Shown here one piece after another: positions 25,251 through 32,778 of a stretch of DNA of 54,058 nt. This stretch comes from an uncultured Bacillota bacterium (GTDB lineage: Bacteria; Bacillota_I; Bacilli_A; RF39; UBA660): contig CAMVLZ010000007.1 of NCBI GenBank assembly GCA_947168485.1, positions 1 to 54,058 on the forward strand, in the 5' to 3' direction. The position numbers and the translations under genes are program-made. The notes under the pieces were generated by a model. That model worked only from the letters and a program-made list of their open reading frames with translations. It had not been told where the DNA came from and searched no databases. Every line of letters begins with the position of its first letter. Positions within the stretch are counted from its first letter, which is position 1.

Positions 25251-25843
25251 AATGACATCACCGTTCCAAACTCAGTTTTAACTCCTCCATTTAAGAAGTT
25301 ATCTAAAATGACTCTTAAGTCTTCATTATTTACTTGTGATGCATTAAGTCCACATGTTGCTAAACCATTTATCATCAATCTTATTTTTTTATCTATTACA
25401 TCTTGATCTTTATCTTTAAATAAGAAGTAATACTCAGTATCTACAATATTATTTCTAATAAAATTATTACCCTTTTCTAAATCTTGAGCAATCAATTTTC
25501 TAATCGCAGGTACTTGAGTTTCATTATATAGAAGTTGTAATTGTGACATGTAGACACTTAAATCTACTGGTCTATCTGCTACAACTAACCAAAATTCAAA
25601 ATCAAGCATATTATAGAAATTCTTTAATCCAGTTAATACTCTATTTTGAGAATCCATATCTAAAATAAATATATTTCTAGGTGTAATTTTAACTCCGGTA
25701 ACTTTTAAATTACTTCTAGTGATAATACAATTATTTTGAATGCTTTTAACTGGTAACCAATCTTCTGTCCATTTAGAAGACTCTTGAACACTAGTCTTAC
25801 TAGCTGGAGCCTTATTTACGGATCCTTTTTTTACTTGTGCCAT
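25247..25843 (-). CDS. Separate VirB4 N-terminal domain protein
   Basis: 198 residues, soluble. It resembles the beginning of Gram-positive VirB4/TraC ATPases: a strand block (VKSIQNNCIITRSNLKV), a PRNIFILD-type segment, a helical LTGLKNFYNMLDFEFWLVV segment and the EYYFLFK strand. It precedes the ATPase gene with a 4-base ATGA overlap, so the two chains are made in equal amounts. It overlaps the PrgI gene by 32 bases. I infer that VirB4 is split here. An independent small T4SS subunit is the alternative. Confidence 0.7.
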   Translation of the reverse strand: MAQVKKGSVNKAPASKTSVQESSKWTEDWLPVKSIQNNCIITRSNLKVTGVKITPRNIFILDMDSQNRVLTGLKNFYNMLDFEFWLVVADRPVDLSVYMSQLQLLYNETQVPAIRKLIAQDLEKGNNFIRNNIVDTEYYFLFKDKDQDVIDKKIRLMINGLATCGLNASQVNNEDLRVILDNFLNGGVKTEFGTVMSL

Positions 25844-26138
25844 TAGTCACACACCAACCTCTCCAATAGTATTTTTGATTATGAGTTAAAAACTCATACA
25901 TTTCCATTATTATAGTTAAAATATTGTGATAATTAGGAATTGGAACTACCAAGAAGGCAGTTATTAAACCAGGAGCTAGTGATAATATTGTGAACAATAA
26001 ACTAGATTGTGGTACAAAAGCTAATAAAATTAATGTTATTAAAACTCCAGTACTAAATAGAATTAAGTCCATTGGTTTAAATAATCCCATTATCAGTTTT
26101 CCTTGTTTTGTATTTGCAGGTATCAAGTAATTATTCAT
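25812..26138 (-). CDS. prgI: PrgI/VirB3-like T4SS membrane protein
   Basis: 108 residues with two closely spaced membrane segments (~25-45 and ~48-70) and the family-typical start IPANTKQGKLIMG and end KYYWRGW. PrgI (VirB3-like) proteins sit in the membrane next to VirB4 and are required for channel assembly. Gene order VirB6-PrgI-VirB4 and the overlap with the VirB4 N-terminal gene agree with this. Confidence 0.85.
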   Translation of the reverse strand: MNNYLIPANTKQGKLIMGLFKPMDLILFSTGVLITLILLAFVPQSSLLFTILSLAPGLITAFLVVPIPNYHNILTIIMEMYEFLTHNQKYYWRGWCVTNGTSKKRIRK

Positions 26139-26162
26139 CTAGTATCACACTCCTTTATTCTA

Positions 26163-28313
26163 TTATGGATGTGGTCCTCCTGGAGGTGGTCCGCCACCTG
26201 GATTACCGTTTCCTCCATTATGACCTCCAGCTATATTAACAAATGTTGTTTCATCGATAGCACCATCATAATCTTCATTATTTCTTTCATATTGATAATC
26301 TGCAGGATTTCTTGTAGGGTTACCGTTAGAATCGATTGCAACTTTTGCTCCAGTTTCTTCGATTGTTGTTGTAACAACCTTTTCAGGTTCTCTATAGTAA
26401 ATAAAGTCTTGTATGTCTCCTGCAAGTCCTTGATAATTATGTCTATGATATCTTTCAACGTCGCTAATTCTAGGTAAGACATTCAATGCTTCTCTTTCTT
26501 TCTTCATTCTGTCTACGTTGTCTTGAGAATCACCATATGTCTTAGCAGCAGCTTGATAAGCAGCTTTAGTTTGTTTAACTCTTTCTTTAGCTGCATTGTA
26601 TTTAGAAGTATATGCACTGTAAGCAGAATCAAGTGCTCCACCTGACAATCCAGTTTTAGCTGCATATTGTTGTTTAGACATTCTATTACCATCCATTTGA
26701 AGTCTAGATAATTCTGCATTAGCAGCATTCATGTCTGCCTCAGCTTGTTCCATATTAGCTTTATTAGCTTTGTTAACATATGAAGCTTTAGCCCAGTCTC
26801 TACTACCAAGACCCAATCTACTTGCTGCAGCTTCTCTATTTTGATAATCCAATCTATCTTGTAAGTAACCCATTGGACCTCCACGGGCTTGCTTATCACC
26901 AGTTCTAATTTTTGCCATGTTATCAGCAGACTGTCTCCAAGTGTCCATAAGTCCTGGAGCTTGTTTACCTTGTGCACCAGCTTCTACTTGTTCATTGAAT
27001 GCGTTCAATGCTCCAGCTGCCATTCCTCTAGCTCCACCAGATAATGAACCTAAACCACCCATTATAGTAGCAAGTCCTATATTTGAACCAAAAGATTTAA
27101 CTCCTAGTACATCTTTAATAAATTGTGGAGCTTGTTTTGCGAAGATGAATAAACCAATAATAATAAATATCATTGAGAATGCTCCTATAATTCCTCCACC
27201 TATATTAATAGTAATACCATTTATTAAGATATCTTGTACTAAGAATAATACAAAGAATACAATTGCTAAACGTATAAATAAATCTACATATGTACCTATA
27301 ACAGCTTTAGTCCAGTTAGAAAAAGCAGTATTGTCTTTTGATTGAGGTCCCATATAAGCAATAATTGGAATTGGTGCGATTAATCTTAATACAGATAGTT
27401 TAATAGCACGTACTGCTATATCAACAGTAAATCCTAATAATATTACTGTCATTATTATCGCAACTATTGTTCCTAAAATTGGAACATAGTTAAATGCATA
27501 TCTTGCTTTTCCAGAATACCATAAGTTATGTCCTGTAATTTTATTAAATGCTTCTGATATAAATCCATTACTACATGTCGTTGTAAGTAGCGCCGATGAA
27601 GTTAAATCAGATGGATCAGCATCTATTTTAGTATATGTTTGTAATACACTATTTTCTATTGGACACATCCAGTTGTTTGAATCCGTTATATCATCAGTAT
27701 GATTTTCTCTTAAGTTAATTCTTACAAATATACGAAGGATTGTTGCGGAAAAGACATTGGCCATCGTACTTAGTCTTTGTCCTTCTAAATCAGTTTGTTC
27801 AGTACTATCTGGATCAGCATTTGATGTAGATACATCGGTTGTACCTAGTACTATCCTACCAATAGTATTATTTGCTAAAATACGTTTTTGTAATGAATAA
27901 AGTGTTCCGAATACTAATCCATTGTTATTTAATTCTCTAGAAAATTCATTACTAGCATTAGGTATATTAATAGGAGTTAATGCAGCTAATAGTAGTAAAC
28001 CTATTACTACTCTTTTTATTACTGCAGAAAATCCTTCTTGTTTATCATTTGCTTTATCTGGATCAATTATTGTTTGTAAAACGGTAATAGATAATCTAAA
28101 CACCATAAAAACTCCAAGTATTAATTGGACTCTACCATAGAAACTTCTAATAGTTGCATTACTAAAGAATTCAGCAGTTGCAACATTAAAGAAGATCATA
28201 TACATAAACTTCATAACTGAAAAAGAAATCCAGTCTAATTTACTGAAAATGATTCTAATTAAGTTATGACCTACGCCAGGCTGATCTTGATTAACCTCGA
28301 AGTCTAAAATCAT
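26163..28313 (-). CDS. virB6: VirB6/TrbL-type polytopic T4SS channel protein
   Basis: 716 residues. A membrane segment near 30-50 and a second near 70-85 come first, then further segments at ~95-115, ~265-295 and ~330-400, with a periplasm-equivalent Cys-containing loop (~150-260) between. Residues ~420-640 form an Ala/Gln/Lys-rich helical cytosolic tail, and the end is Gly/Pro-rich (GGPPPGGPHP). VirB6/TrbL proteins form the inner-membrane channel of the secretion system. It lies between the VirB2-like and PrgI genes, the expected place. Several out-of-frame ORFs in its repetitive 3' end are shadows. Confidence 0.88.
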   Translation of the reverse strand: MILDFEVNQDQPGVGHNLIRIIFSKLDWISFSVMKFMYMIFFNVATAEFFSNATIRSFYGRVQLILGVFMVFRLSITVLQTIIDPDKANDKQEGFSAVIKRVVIGLLLLAALTPINIPNASNEFSRELNNNGLVFGTLYSLQKRILANNTIGRIVLGTTDVSTSNADPDSTEQTDLEGQRLSTMANVFSATILRIFVRINLRENHTDDITDSNNWMCPIENSVLQTYTKIDADPSDLTSSALLTTTCSNGFISEAFNKITGHNLWYSGKARYAFNYVPILGTIVAIIMTVILLGFTVDIAVRAIKLSVLRLIAPIPIIAYMGPQSKDNTAFSNWTKAVIGTYVDLFIRLAIVFFVLFLVQDILINGITINIGGGIIGAFSMIFIIIGLFIFAKQAPQFIKDVLGVKSFGSNIGLATIMGGLGSLSGGARGMAAGALNAFNEQVEAGAQGKQAPGLMDTWRQSADNMAKIRTGDKQARGGPMGYLQDRLDYQNREAAASRLGLGSRDWAKASYVNKANKANMEQAEADMNAANAELSRLQMDGNRMSKQQYAAKTGLSGGALDSAYSAYTSKYNAAKERVKQTKAAYQAAAKTYGDSQDNVDRMKKEREALNVLPRISDVERYHRHNYQGLAGDIQDFIYYREPEKVVTTTIEETGAKVAIDSNGNPTRNPADYQYERNNEDYDGAIDETTFVNIAGGHNGGNGNPGGGPPPGGPHP

Positions 28314-28339
28314 CTAATCCCTTCTTTCGATTTATGCCA

Positions 28340-28813
28340 TTACTTTAATAATCCGCAATCTGATACAATTCCAAATACTTGGAATAATAATTGAGTAATA
28401 ATTGGTATCATAAACAATAATCCTGTCATTATCAATCTTGTTTTTAAATGTGTAGTTGCTTTTTTCATTGTATCATCATCACTATTAATAATAGCTTTTG
28501 TAAATTCAATTCCACTTAAAACTATTACAGCAAGTGGACCTAATATTTTAATATAATCTAGGATTTTATTCAATAGCCAAGCAACTGAATTTTGATCATT
28601 AATATCACCTAAAAGTGAATTACAAGTTTCAGAATCTTGTTTATATACACTATTGTTTCCTTTAAAACTATTAATATATGAATTTACATCTTGTGAATTA
28701 TTAGATGTTAATACATATGGTGCATCAATTGTAGTTTTTGCATATGTATTTTCAGGAATAATAACAAAAAGACTTGTTATTAATAAAATTATTATTATAA
28801 TTGTTTTTTTCAT
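28340..28813 (-). CDS. VirB2/TrbC-like pilin candidate 2 (signal peptide, two membrane segments)
   Basis: 157 residues. It has a clear signal peptide (basic start, hydrophobic ~4-20, cleavage near TYAK), an extracellular stretch with Cys63, two membrane segments (~84-107 and ~127-149) and a last Cys153. The cytosolic loop NSDDDTMKKATTHLKTR resembles that of the next gene upstream and of the NlpC/P60 fusion at 46973-47890. Two-TM small proteins next to VirB6 are VirB2-like pilin subunits of Gram-positive T4SSs. It has its own strong promoter. Confidence 0.7.
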   Translation of the reverse strand: MKKTIIIIILLITSLFVIIPENTYAKTTIDAPYVLTSNNSQDVNSYINSFKGNNSVYKQDSETCNSLLGDINDQNSVAWLLNKILDYIKILGPLAVIVLSGIEFTKAIINSDDDTMKKATTHLKTRLIMTGLLFMIPIITQLLFQVFGIVSDCGLLK

Positions 28814-28842
28814 AAAATCACATCACTTGTTCTATCATAATT

Positions 28843-28871
28843 AGTATAGCAAATCAATACAAAAATATCAA
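28843..28871 (-). promoter_or_regulatory. Strong internal promoter at the start of the T4SS half
   Basis: TTGATA (28866-28871), 17-base spacer and TATACT (28843-28848) with TGC extended -10, ~30 bases before the ATG at 28813 and just after a terminator. Confidence 0.8.
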
Positions 28872-28895
28872 TTATCTTTGATTTTTTTACAAAAA

Positions 28896-28919
28896 AAAAT
28901 AGTAAATAAATACTATTTT
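28896..28919 (-). terminator. Internal terminator after VirB2-like gene 1
   Basis: AAAATAGTA / TACTATTTT hairpin with a 6-base loop, containing the stop codon of the gene ending at 28913, followed by nine Ts on the minus strand. Confidence 0.85.
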
Positions 28920-29254
28920 ATTTGTTTCCAGCATGAGAACCACGCATTTGTATCTCCAACACTTGATGTTGCAACTACTTGCATTAATAATGAAACTAAG
29001 AAGACAATTAAGAATACTAAAGCTGCATAGATAAATCTCTTGATTAATTTTCCTTGAGCTTCTTTAATTTCTTTTTCATCACTTGCGATAACTGCTTTAC
29101 CTAAATCAATAACTCCAAATAAGATTAGAGCAACTGGAATTATGATATAGAACATTGGAAGTAATGCTTTCTTTACTATTCTAACAAATGGTTCAAGTCC
29201 CATACAATCTGATGAAATATCAGTGTTTGTTCCTATTAAAAAATACTTGTTCAT
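28913..29254 (-). CDS. VirB2/TrbC-like pilin candidate 1
   Basis: 113 residues: a short N-terminus with a Cys (SSDCMGLEPFVRIVKK), membrane segment 1 (~31-51), a cytosolic loop ASDEKEIKEAQGKLIKR, membrane segment 2 (~72-93) and a final Cys (WFSCWKQIK). The layout matches VirB2-like proteins of Gram-positive conjugation-type systems. It has a perfect consensus promoter of its own and a terminator right at its stop, so it is expressed as a separate abundant transcript, as fits a main structural subunit. Confidence 0.75.
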   Translation of the reverse strand: MNKYFLIGTNTDISSDCMGLEPFVRIVKKALLPMFYIIIPVALILFGVIDLGKAVIASDEKEIKEAQGKLIKRFIYAALVFLIVFLVSLLMQVVATSSVGDTNAWFSCWKQIK

Positions 29255-29273
29255 AAAATCTCTCCTCTACTTA

Positions 29274-29302
29274 ATTATATTTTTTTATTAATAATTTGTC
29301 AA
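29274..29302 (-). promoter_or_regulatory. Perfect consensus sigma-A promoter of VirB2-like gene 1
   Basis: TTGACA (29297-29302), 17-base spacer and TATAAT (29274-29279): identical to the consensus at all twelve positions. It fills the gap between the CpaE-like stop (29305) and the GAGGAGA ribosome site. Confidence 0.9.
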
Positions 29303-29304
29303 TA

Positions 29305-30330
29305 TCAGCGTCTAAATAGACCAAATATTTTTTTGTCACCATCATTAGGTTTTTGAATAAGATTTATTCTTCCTAAAAAGTCTACAATGATTTCATTATT
29401 TTTTCTGTCATTTAATGGTGGTATATTATAAAATATTTTCAATCCTGATTCATATTCTAAATCATTAACATCTTTATTTGATAATAAACTTTTATTTAAT
29501 ATTACCATTTTATTTTTTAATTTCTCTAATATCAATCTATTCTTATCAATCATTTTATTCAATCGAACAATTGATGGTTCAACTAAATATATTATTGAAT
29601 TACACATAGATGTATCAGTACTTTTATTTAGATCAATTATAATGTATTTAGCATTAGTTTGACCTATAACTTGTCGTGCATTACTTGCACTTGTTGATAA
29701 CAAGTTTCTTTGTTTAAAGTACTTAAAATCACTCTTATCTAATTCTAGTCCTAATACTTTGTCTGAACCAAATATTCTTGATAGTTCTTTTACCATCATA
29801 TAAGTTAAAGTAGTTGCTCCAGCATGATCAGTAGCATTTCTTATACCAAAGACTACTGTAGTTGAACTTATTGTTTGAGCTTCAGTAGTAACTGGTTGGA
29901 CTGCTGCTGAAACTGTTACAGCTTCATTCGTTGATTCAGCTCCTGTACCTCCCATCTTTTGAATATGGGATACATCATTATATGTATTAGATTTTTTTAA
30001 TAAATATTTTATACCTTCTAAGTTAGTAGTAAAATTATAGATTCCAATAGATATTAAATTAGATAAGAAGTTTGCTTTACAAAAGTCACTTCCTTCTGGT
30101 AAAAATAATATTATTTTATCAGTTTCTAATCCATCAGCAAGTGCTTGAAAATTACGTATATCATTATTTCCATCTATTGCTGTAATATCAATAATCATCT
30201 TATTGTAGAAAAAATTTCTAAACATATCTACTATTTCTTTAGTGGAATAAGTTCCAGAGATATGTTTAATAATATCTATATCTAGGGATGATAATTCTTT
30301 ATCTAATGTATTTGTAATCAAAATATTCAT
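29305..30330 (-). CDS. CpaE/TadZ-like protein with degenerate ATPase loop
   Basis: 341 residues. An N-terminal receiver-like alpha/beta domain (~1-110) is linked by a Thr/Val/Ala-rich stretch to a ParA/MinD-like domain (~157-320). In place of the deviant Walker A (KGGxGKT) it has ATDHAGATT (~166-174), without the key lysines, while the fold pattern (GLELD, YIIIDL, IYLVEPS, VILNKS) is kept. CpaE/TadZ proteins place Tad pilus machines at sites on the membrane, and many are poor ATPases. It follows the TadE-like gene in the cluster. Confidence 0.75.
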   Translation of the reverse strand: MNILITNTLDKELSSLDIDIIKHISGTYSTKEIVDMFRNFFYNKMIIDITAIDGNNDIRNFQALADGLETDKIILFLPEGSDFCKANFLSNLISIGIYNFTTNLEGIKYLLKKSNTYNDVSHIQKMGGTGAESTNEAVTVSAAVQPVTTEAQTISSTTVVFGIRNATDHAGATTLTYMMVKELSRIFGSDKVLGLELDKSDFKYFKQRNLLSTSASNARQVIGQTNAKYIIIDLNKSTDTSMCNSIIYLVEPSIVRLNKMIDKNRLILEKLKNKMVILNKSLLSNKDVNDLEYESGLKIFYNIPPLNDRKNNEIIVDFLGRINLIQKPNDGDKKIFGLFRR

Positions 30331-30352
30331 TATTTCATCCCCTTTTTATATT

Positions 30353-30841
30353 TTATGTTCTCTTCTTTATAGTTTTTGTTTCTCCTGTTACTTGAAATAT
30401 TGACATATGTGGCATCAAATTTCTTATAACTGGAATATCAATAGTTACTTGTGTTAATACTTGATAATAAGCTCTTGTATCTCCATCTGTTTGAGTACCT
30501 CCACTTTTACCAGTACCTTTTTCAACTATTTTTTCATTTATACAAAAACCTCTATCACTATTGCAACATACCTTCCCTGTTGCACAAAAATTACCTGGAT
30601 TAACTGCTATTCTAGTGTTATATCCTATATCATTCATGTAACTTAAGATTTTTTTTGTGCAAACGTTTGATGGATCGCTAGGAGAACAATTACCTTCATA
30701 TTGTTCAACTAAATCTATTATTCTATTTTTAACTTTGAAGGCTTTTACATAACTAACATTAAAAGCCATGTAACCTGAAACTAATACCATAAATACTGCA
30801 ATAATAACAATATTTACAGTACCTCCTATAGCATCTCTCAT
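30353..30841 (-). CDS. TadE-like pseudopilin
   Basis: 162 residues: a very short N-terminus and a membrane segment (~9-30, TVNIVIIAVFMVLVSGYM), then an extracellular domain with six cysteines in two groups (NCSPSDPSNVC; FCATGKVCCNSDRGFC). It ends VTIDIPVIRNLMPHMSIFQV followed by a T/K-rich tail, a pattern usual in TadE/TadF-type proteins. These are minor subunits of Tad pili. It is 16 bases after the Flp-like gene. Confidence 0.65.
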   Translation of the reverse strand: MRDAIGGTVNIVIIAVFMVLVSGYMAFNVSYVKAFKVKNRIIDLVEQYEGNCSPSDPSNVCTKKILSYMNDIGYNTRIAVNPGNFCATGKVCCNSDRGFCINEKIVEKGTGKSGGTQTDGDTRAYYQVLTQVTIDIPVIRNLMPHMSIFQVTGETKTIKKRT

Positions 30842-30857
30842 TTAAGCCTCCTATAAA

Positions 30858-31007
30858 TTAATCTCCGTGACCAGTTATGCCTTCCCATTGCTTATTAATA
30901 TTAATTTTAATTTGTGGCCATAATACTGCAGTAAAGAATGCTATAACTAAACCAATTGCTATTAAAGTAATAACTGTTAAATTTAATTCTCCAGTAGCTG
31001 CTTTCAA
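30858..31007 (-). CDS. flp: Flp-like 49-aa pilin with TTG start
   Basis: Small gene with a perfect GGAGG 8 bases before a TTG codon at 31007. The protein starts MKAATGELNLTVITLIAIG, has one hydrophobic segment (~9-29) and ends KQWEGITGHGD. Size, the Gly-Glu just before the hydrophobic core, and position between TadC and TadE fit an Flp/Fap major pilin of the Tad family. The usual G|xxxxEY processing site is not exact, and no prepilin peptidase is in the window. A strong promoter precedes it. Confidence 0.75.
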   Translation of the reverse strand: MKAATGELNLTVITLIAIGLVIAFFTAVLWPQIKININKQWEGITGHGD

Positions 31008-31036
31008 TTTATTCACCTCCTTATTTTATTAATATA

Positions 31037-31065
31037 ATTATATCAATTTATCTGATTTAATACAA
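31037..31065 (-). promoter_or_regulatory. Internal promoter of the Flp-like pilin gene
   Basis: TTGTAT (31060-31065), 17-base spacer and TATAAT (31037-31042) with TGA extended -10, in the only sizeable gap between TadC and Flp. Confidence 0.8.
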
Positions 31066-31067
31066 TC

Positions 31068-31868
31068 TTAAAAACTAAACATCATCATCATTGTCACTAA
31101 AATTAACAACATAACTGAAACTCCAGTAACAATTAACATTATCATAGTTTGACTTTCCATATGATTAAGTCTTTCTTTATATTTAGTTTCTCTTGCTTTA
31201 TTTTGTAATGATGAAATTGATCTAGAGAACATCATCAAACGTTCTTGTTTTTTCTCTTGACCACCTATACCTAAACGATATAGCAATCTCATCATTCTCA
31301 TTGAATCTCTAACAGGATATGTATTAGCAAATTCCATATATGGATCTACTGATGAATCTCCTGAATTAATTCTATCTATCATTCTTCTTAATCCTGGTTT
31401 AAATATATCTGGAGCATCTTCTATTGATTTACCTAGTGCTACAGGTACAGTATAGTGTTGGATTAAGATTTCTAAACTCTTTAAATAGTATGGCAACATT
31501 ATATCTATTTCATGTAAATGTCTCTTATAGAAACCTTTTAATGATATATATTGTTGTTTAAATATAAATACTGCTATAGCAGCTGAAAATACTATATTTA
31601 ATATTATATTTTGTCCTCCACCAATAGATAAGACTAATACAATAAGAAATGTTGCTATAGCTGTTGTACATCTTTTCATATAGATTTGATCTACATCTAG
31701 TTCATCTCCATATTTAGCATATAATAAGAATTCATAATCTTCTTCTTTAAAAACTTCTAAGTATTTTTCATTATCAGCAATAAACTTTTCTTTATCTATA
31801 GTATTATTATAGAAAAAGATATACATAAGTATTGCTCCTATTATTAGTATCTCCATATTACTCAGCAC
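31068..31868 (-). CDS. tadC: TadC-like membrane platform protein (T2SSF domain)
   Basis: 266 residues: membrane segments near 5-20, ~75-105 and ~240-262, with a T2SSF (GspF) domain between ~115 and 240 (IMLPYYLKSLEILIQ start, typical LEILIQHYTVP core). TadB and TadC form the inner-membrane platform on which the CpaF ATPase acts. It overlaps the preceding TadB gene by 11 bases. Confidence 0.8.
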   Translation of the reverse strand: MLSNMEILIIGAILMYIFFYNNTIDKEKFIADNEKYLEVFKEEDYEFLLYAKYGDELDVDQIYMKRCTTAIATFLIVLVLSIGGGQNIILNIVFSAAIAVFIFKQQYISLKGFYKRHLHEIDIMLPYYLKSLEILIQHYTVPVALGKSIEDAPDIFKPGLRRMIDRINSGDSSVDPYMEFANTYPVRDSMRMMRLLYRLGIGGQEKKQERLMMFSRSISSLQNKARETKYKERLNHMESQTMIMLIVTGVSVMLLILVTMMMMFSF

Positions 31869-32766
31869 CTACATTCTCATTATAATATTTTTCTCCTTTT
31901 AGTAAGAAGTAAGTATTGATTATTAATACTCCATGTAATATTAAATCTATATACCATAATTGTAATAATTTAATGTAAGTTTCTCTTCCTACTAAGTATT
32001 GGACTAACATAACTAATAGGTATAACATTATACCGAATTGTAAGAAGTTTCTATGGAAAGATGCTCTTTCAATTCTATCTCGATATACACTTTCTATTAA
32101 CATATCTATATCCATTTGCATGTTATCTAAAGAATCAGCTGAGTTTCTTGCTCCTTCTTTAGTAATTTGTAAGAATAATTGGTGCATATTCTTAACAATA
32201 TAATATGGATATAGTTGAGTCATATAAGCAAGTGCTTCATCGATAGTACCATTATCATATGATAAATCTATCATATGCTGTACATCTGATTTTACAGGGT
32301 CTTCTAATAATCCTGAATTTAATACACCTTCTAATGATTTAACAAAAGATTGTGTAGTAGCAAATTCCATAATTACGTTAGATGTATATACTTGTATTTG
32401 CTCAAATATGAATTCTGAATATATTTTTTTTGATCTTAAATAAGAAAGATAAGGAACTATGAATGAAGAAATAATTACATAAACTATACTTATAGCTAAA
32501 TTATAGAAGTATAAATATGTAATGATTCCAGCAAAACCACCTATTGCAACTAATTGAATAGTATATTGACGTGGTGTATAATCTTGCCCTAGTTCTTTTG
32601 TTTTTTCTCTAACTGCTCTAAATGAATATGGAGTAATTTTATCCATAACTCCTGCTAAACCTTCAGAGAAAAATTTACTAACATTTTGTCCTTGGTATAC
32701 TCTATATAAATATATTCCAACAACTATTACAATAATTAGTAAAAGTTCTTCTATATACATATGCAT
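31858..32766 (-). CDS. tadB: TadB-like membrane platform protein (T2SSF domain)
   Basis: 302 residues with an N-terminal membrane segment (~5-20), a pair near 70-105, a T2SSF domain (~120-235; FEQIQVYTSNVIMEFATTQS, NMHQLFLQITKEGARNSAD) and two C-terminal segments (~243-290). It starts 12 bases after the CpaF ATPase gene, the standard Tad order CpaF-TadB-TadC. Confidence 0.85.
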   Translation of the reverse strand: MHMYIEELLLIIVIVVGIYLYRVYQGQNVSKFFSEGLAGVMDKITPYSFRAVREKTKELGQDYTPRQYTIQLVAIGGFAGIITYLYFYNLAISIVYVIISSFIVPYLSYLRSKKIYSEFIFEQIQVYTSNVIMEFATTQSFVKSLEGVLNSGLLEDPVKSDVQHMIDLSYDNGTIDEALAYMTQLYPYYIVKNMHQLFLQITKEGARNSADSLDNMQMDIDMLIESVYRDRIERASFHRNFLQFGIMLYLLVMLVQYLVGRETYIKLLQLWYIDLILHGVLIINTYFLLKGEKYYNENVGAE

Positions 32767-32778
32767 TCCCCTTTCTTA

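Noticed and set aside
26103-27345. Several ORFs overlapping the 3' part of virB6 in other frames on both strands
   Set aside because: They lie within the conserved virB6 frame, lack ribosome sites and encode low-complexity shadows of its Ala/Gln-rich tail.
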